Position numbers and translations under genes: made by a program
Notes under the pieces: generated by a model
What the model saw: the letters and a program-made list of their open reading frames with translations, nothing else
Database searches by the model: none
What the model was told of the DNA's origin: nothing
Source of the DNA: Deltaproteobacteria bacterium
GTDB taxonomy: Bacteria; Desulfobacterota; DSM-4660; Desulfatiglandales; HGW-15
Assembly: GCA_020060215.1 (NCBI GenBank)
Contig: JAGVAP010000123.1
Location: forward strand, 1 to 64,000
Length of the DNA stretch: 64,000 bases
Reading direction: 5' to 3'
Shown here: one piece after another, positions 60,936 through 64,000 of the stretch
Layout: each line of letters starts with the position of its first letter
Numbering within the stretch: the first letter of the stretch is position 1

Positions 60936-61076
60936 AATGGAAGTATGCAGCAAGCAAGTAGGCAGCAGGCATCCCGGTTTTCACCGGGATGACGGAAGAG
61001 GGACATTTTCGACTTTTTACGAGACCGTCAATCTCGGAACCGGCGAAGCCGTATGAACCCCGAACCTCTTCAACCC
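60936..61076. repeat. Mixed word hairpins between yqeC and xdhC
   Basis: GCAGCAAGCAAGTAGGCAGCAGG (about 60945), ATCCCGGT-TTTC-ACCGGGAT (60971-60990) and GGAACCGGCGAAGCCGTATG followed by AACCCCGAACC (61036-61066). The last block nearly repeats 46455-46480. The stop codon of yqeC (61070-61072) lies at the edge of this block. Confidence 0.65.
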
Positions 61077-61858
61077 TCCCTGACATGTACCTCCCAGCCC
61101 CCCTTCTTCAACGACCCGACCACCACACGCTCCACACGCATGGACCGATCCTCCAGGATCAGGCGCGAGATCTCCTTTGCCTCTTCGCGATCGTGGACAA
61201 GGTCCGCCTTGTTGAAGAGAACCACCTTTCTGCTCGGTCCGGGGGCGGACCTGAAGAGCCCGTCCGGATGGAGAAAGATGCTCGAAAGCGGACGGCTCTT
61301 CATCACCTCTCCCGGAGCGATTCGGGTGATCCGTTCAAAAACATCCGTCCTGAATACGGTGGCCGGGGTAAAAGGAGCGCCAAGCACCTCCACCCCCATC
61401 AGGGCCACGACCATCGTTGCCGTGTCCGGCACCACCGGCTCGTTTCCGGAAGGGGCCTTTACCGGATGACCCGCCGCACCATCGGCCTCAACGATCAGGT
61501 GCTCGACCTCCCCTTTCTCATACAGCCCGTCCAGGAGGGAAGGATCAACTCCCTCCACCTTCCCGGATTCGAGCGTCCGAAGCCCCAGGAAAACGGATCT
61601 CCCTTCCTCGAGATCCTTCCTGAGCGCATCTCTCCAGGAATCGCTGCTGCCGATCAGCAGGACCGAGTCCGCCCCCTGGGCTTCTCGCTGCCACACCTTG
61701 GTCGTCGTGCTCGCGAGGACCCTTCTACCGATGCCCCTCAGCTCGCCCGACAGTGCAAAGAGGAGGGTCGTCTTCCCGCCGGCCCCTACCACGGCGATGT
61801 GCTCTCTCGGACCGAGTCCCAGGGCCGATATAAGATTCCCGGCACGTTCCATGGTCAT
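61070..61858 (-). CDS. yqeC: Selenium cofactor biosynthesis protein YqeC
   Basis: 262 aa of the YqeC family, which is needed for maturation of selenium-dependent molybdenum hydroxylases. Seen: GPREHIAVVGAGGKTTLLFALSGE (P-loop-like), VLASTTTKVW, HLIVEADGAAGHPVKAPSGNEPVVPD and KVVLFNKADLVHDREEA. Located between selB and xdhC on the same strand, in agreement with a Se/Mo role. Confidence 0.92.
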   Translation of the reverse strand: MTMERAGNLISALGLGPREHIAVVGAGGKTTLLFALSGELRGIGRRVLASTTTKVWQREAQGADSVLLIGSSDSWRDALRKDLEEGRSVFLGLRTLESGKVEGVDPSLLDGLYEKGEVEHLIVEADGAAGHPVKAPSGNEPVVPDTATMVVALMGVEVLGAPFTPATVFRTDVFERITRIAPGEVMKSRPLSSIFLHPDGLFRSAPGPSRKVVLFNKADLVHDREEAKEISRLILEDRSMRVERVVVGSLKKGGWEVHVREG

Positions 61859-61869
61859 GCGCCGTGCCC

Positions 61870-61966
61870 CGTTTGCGCTATGCGCTTTGCGAATTTTCCG
61901 CCCTTGCTGTCCTCTCCTGAGAAACTCAAAATCAATGCCCGGAACCTGACACCTGACACCCCGTAA
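61870..61966. repeat. Short word repeats between selB and yqeC
   Basis: The 157-nt gap 61859-62016 has GTTTGCGCTATGCGCTTTGCG (61871-) and the CCTGACACCTGACACCCCG words (about 61948-), the latter as at 46324-46408. No gene. No selenocysteine tRNA seen here. Confidence 0.5.
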
Positions 61967-62016
61967 GGTTTCCTTTTCGATCGAACTGGCCGTTGGCCGG
62001 CGGTCGTATCTGACCT

Positions 62017-63921
62017 CTATTTCCTTCTCAACACCCGCTTGTCTCCCACCCTTACCGTGACCTGGCTGATGTCGAAGTACTCCAGGAGCGGGATGGTGTA
62101 CTTCCGGGAGGCATTGGTCATTTCTTTGAATTGCGGGGTATCGATCTCCCCCTTCTGCCGCAGGTGTTCGACCAGGCGCTGCTTCAGCGGTTCGATGACG
62201 TCTCTGTGAAAAAACAGGTCCTCCTTCACCTTGACGAGGACCCCCTCTTTGAGCATGACCTGGAGCACGTCCGTGGCCGCCTTCCCTCCGAAGTCGTCCC
62301 TGATCTCCTTGAAATAGGGGGGCTGGAGACCGCTTTTCCGGTAGACCTCCTCGATTTGTCGCCGCGACTTTTCCTGGTCCTCCGCCAGCGTCACCTTGTG
62401 GCTCTCGAGCCTCAGCGTCTCCTTTTCCTGGACGATCACCCCTTCATGGGTCAACTGGGCGATGAGGAACTGGAACAGCTTTGGATTCCTGGAGCCGGCG
62501 GTTCTGGAGCGGAGCTCCTCCTTGTGAAAGCCTTCCCTCAACGGGTTTTCCCGGTGATACCGCTGCAGCGTGGAGGTGATCTCGTCCCTTGCAGCCTGTA
62601 GAAACTCGGCATGGATGAGGCCTCCCCTTTCGCGGTCGTAGAGCACCACCCTTTTCTGTGCAAGCAGTCTCTTCAGCACCTCTTCCAGCCGCTTCCTGCC
62701 GGTGTTGATCAGGAAAGGAAGATCGGACTGTTCCATTCCCTGGAATCGGGCCGTGCGGATGAATTGCTCCGTGATCTCCGTCTGGTCTCCCCGGCTCAGG
62801 GTCTCCAGCTCCGAGAGGGTCTTCTGGTTTTTCCGCTTCCTCCTCTCCGGAAGTACGCTCAGCACCTCACCGCCGCCGATTGCCCGCACAGGCGAGTAGC
62901 TGCGGATCACGTAGCGATCGCGCGCGAGGAGCACTGCGGGCTTTTCGAACCGGACCTGGGCAAAGCAGGTTTCACCGGGATTCAGTTCGTCCCGGTCCAA
63001 CAGGAGGACCGTGGAGATGATCTCGGCGGTCCCCACATGGAACCTCGCCTTGGCCCTGTGCCTGAGCTTGCGGGGTGCGCTCTTGAGCAGGTCCAGGGTC
63101 ACATCCACCAGCTGGGTCGGTTTCAGGGAGTCCTTGGCTGCAAGTACATCTCCCCTCTCGAGCTCGGCCTTTTCCACCCCCTGGAGGTTGATCGCGGTCC
63201 GTAGCCCCGCGCTCACCTTGGACAGCTCGCGATTGTGGACCTGGATTCCCCTGATCTTGGTCGTGACGTCCTTGGGATAGATGGTGACCTCTTCACCCAG
63301 GCCGATCTGGCCGGATATGGTTGTCCCCGTAACCACCGTGCCGAACCCCTTCATGGTGAAGACGCGATCGACGGGGAGTCGGAAGAAGTTCCCGGTCTCC
63401 CGTTCGGCCACACCTTTGACGAGATGGTTCAGGGTCTGCAGCAGATCGTCTATCCCCTTCCCTGTGACCGAGGAGACTTCAACCACCGGGGCGCCGTCCA
63501 GGAATGTGCCCGACAGAAACCTGGAAACGTCCTCCTTGACAAGTTCCAGCCACTCGGCATCCACCAGATCGACCTTGGTCAGGACGACCAGGCCGCTACG
63601 CACCCTCAGGAGCTGGCATATCTCCAGATGCTCCCTGGTCTGCGGCATGACCCCTTCATCGGCCGCGATGACGAGGGCGACCAGGTCGACACCCGTTGCG
63701 CCGGCCACCATGTTCTTCACGAACTTCTCGTGCCCGGGCACGTCGACGATGCCCAGGAGCTGGCCCCCGGGAAGCACCAGGTGTGCGAAACCCAGCTCAA
63801 TGGTGATGCCCCGCGCCTTTTCTTCCTTGAGCCGGTCCGTGTCGATGCCTGTGAGCGCCTTGACCAGCGTAGTCTTCCCGTGGTCAATGTGCCCGGCGGT
63901 GCCGAGAATGATCTGTTTCAT
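62017..63921 (-). CDS. selB: Selenocysteine-specific elongation factor SelB
   Basis: SelB delivers Sec-tRNA to UGA codons that carry a SECIS hairpin. The 634-aa protein has GTPase motifs [22 protein letters not shown] and [10 protein letters not shown], two beta-barrel domains, and the C-terminal winged-helix array (about 380-634) that binds SECIS RNA. A very good family match. selA, selC and selD lie outside the window, as do evident selenoproteins. Confidence 0.96.
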   Translation of the reverse strand: MKQIILGTAGHIDHGKTTLVKALTGIDTDRLKEEKARGITIELGFAHLVLPGGQLLGIVDVPGHEKFVKNMVAGATGVDLVALVIAADEGVMPQTREHLEICQLLRVRSGLVVLTKVDLVDAEWLELVKEDVSRFLSGTFLDGAPVVEVSSVTGKGIDDLLQTLNHLVKGVAERETGNFFRLPVDRVFTMKGFGTVVTGTTISGQIGLGEEVTIYPKDVTTKIRGIQVHNRELSKVSAGLRTAINLQGVEKAELERGDVLAAKDSLKPTQLVDVTLDLLKSAPRKLRHRAKARFHVGTAEIISTVLLLDRDELNPGETCFAQVRFEKPAVLLARDRYVIRSYSPVRAIGGGEVLSVLPERRKRKNQKTLSELETLSRGDQTEITEQFIRTARFQGMEQSDLPFLINTGRKRLEEVLKRLLAQKRVVLYDRERGGLIHAEFLQAARDEITSTLQRYHRENPLREGFHKEELRSRTAGSRNPKLFQFLIAQLTHEGVIVQEKETLRLESHKVTLAEDQEKSRRQIEEVYRKSGLQPPYFKEIRDDFGGKAATDVLQVMLKEGVLVKVKEDLFFHRDVIEPLKQRLVEHLRQKGEIDTPQFKEMTNASRKYTIPLLEYFDISQVTVRVGDKRVLRRK

Positions 63922-63929
63922 TGAAAACC

Positions 63930-63983
63930 CGAGAAAGGATACAGGATGAAGATTACAGGATACAGGATAAAGGACGGGAAGAG
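63930..63983. repeat. ACAGGATACAGGAT word repeat at the window edge
   Basis: AAAGGATACAGGATGAAG, ATTACAGGATACAGG and GATAAAGGACGGG are reiterated words upstream of selB. The inverted arm, if present, is cut off by the window end. Confidence 0.5.
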
Positions 63984-64000
63984 GGGATGCAAGATTCTGC

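Overview
The window is GC-rich and almost fully coding. It reads as chromosome from a Desulfobacterota (deltaproteobacterial) anaerobe, probably a sulfate reducer or close relative. The main evidence is a complete Qrc-type menaquinone reductase operon (29183-34775), a hallmark of sulfate-reducing bacteria. A full type IV pilus assembly set of deltaproteobacterial layout, multiheme cytochrome c, and selenium/molybdenum cofactor genes agree with this. No rRNA, tRNA, CRISPR array, transposase or prophage was seen.

Layout. 1-9660 (minus strand): a translation block runs ffh, rpsP, khpA, rimM, trmD, SPOUT methyltransferase, rplS, rnhB, yraN, rsmI, then ptsH-ptsI, smpB and the tmRNA gene ssrA, which has a perfect consensus promoter. 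9991-12999 (plus): a nucleoside phosphorylase, a stand-alone DNA-ligase-like domain that has lost its catalytic residues, an acylphosphatase and a lipoprotein. 13182-18175 (minus): recN, pilB and a TPR protein. 18434-26436 (minus): a minor-pilin operon (two FimT/GspH proteins, PilW, PilV, PilX, PilY1, one small secreted protein) behind a near-perfect sigma-54 promoter. 26933-28925 (plus): RlmD-like methyltransferase, a structured leader or small RNA, and rpsU. 29183-35105: qrcABCD plus a small membrane protein. 35233-38008: nadB and a HAD phosphatase. 38021-43593 (minus): an Xre-type regulator and pilMNOPQ. 43989-46168: lepB, a NUDIX hydrolase, surE. 46648-57714 (plus): an unknown membrane protein, PP2C phosphatase, nucleotidyltransferase with a small partner, malQ, a fused CdaA-YbbR diadenylate cyclase, glgP, inositol-phosphate synthase, a lipase and a macrodomain protein. 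57851-63921 (minus): BASS transporter, small unknown, LUD protein, xdhC, yqeC and selB.

How the parts fit. SmpB and tmRNA form the trans-translation ribosome rescue pair. PilB, PilMNOPQ and the minor pilin/PilY1 genes are three parts of one pilus machine; pilA, pilC and pilT lie outside the window. MalQ and GlgP degrade glycogen-type glucans. SelB, YqeC and XdhC point to selenoprotein synthesis and maturation of Se/Mo hydroxylases.

The most distinctive non-coding feature is the intergenic DNA. Nearly every gap holds a short hairpin repeat built from reiterated words and their inverted copy. At least eight word families occur. One family (five copies) always sits at or just after a stop codon, and in three genes (recN, surE, HAD phosphatase) a repeat supplies the stop codon and last residues. 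The best candidates for undescribed biology are the catalytically dead ligase-like protein (10978-11697), the structured RNA before rpsU (about 28391-28699), and this hairpin repeat system.
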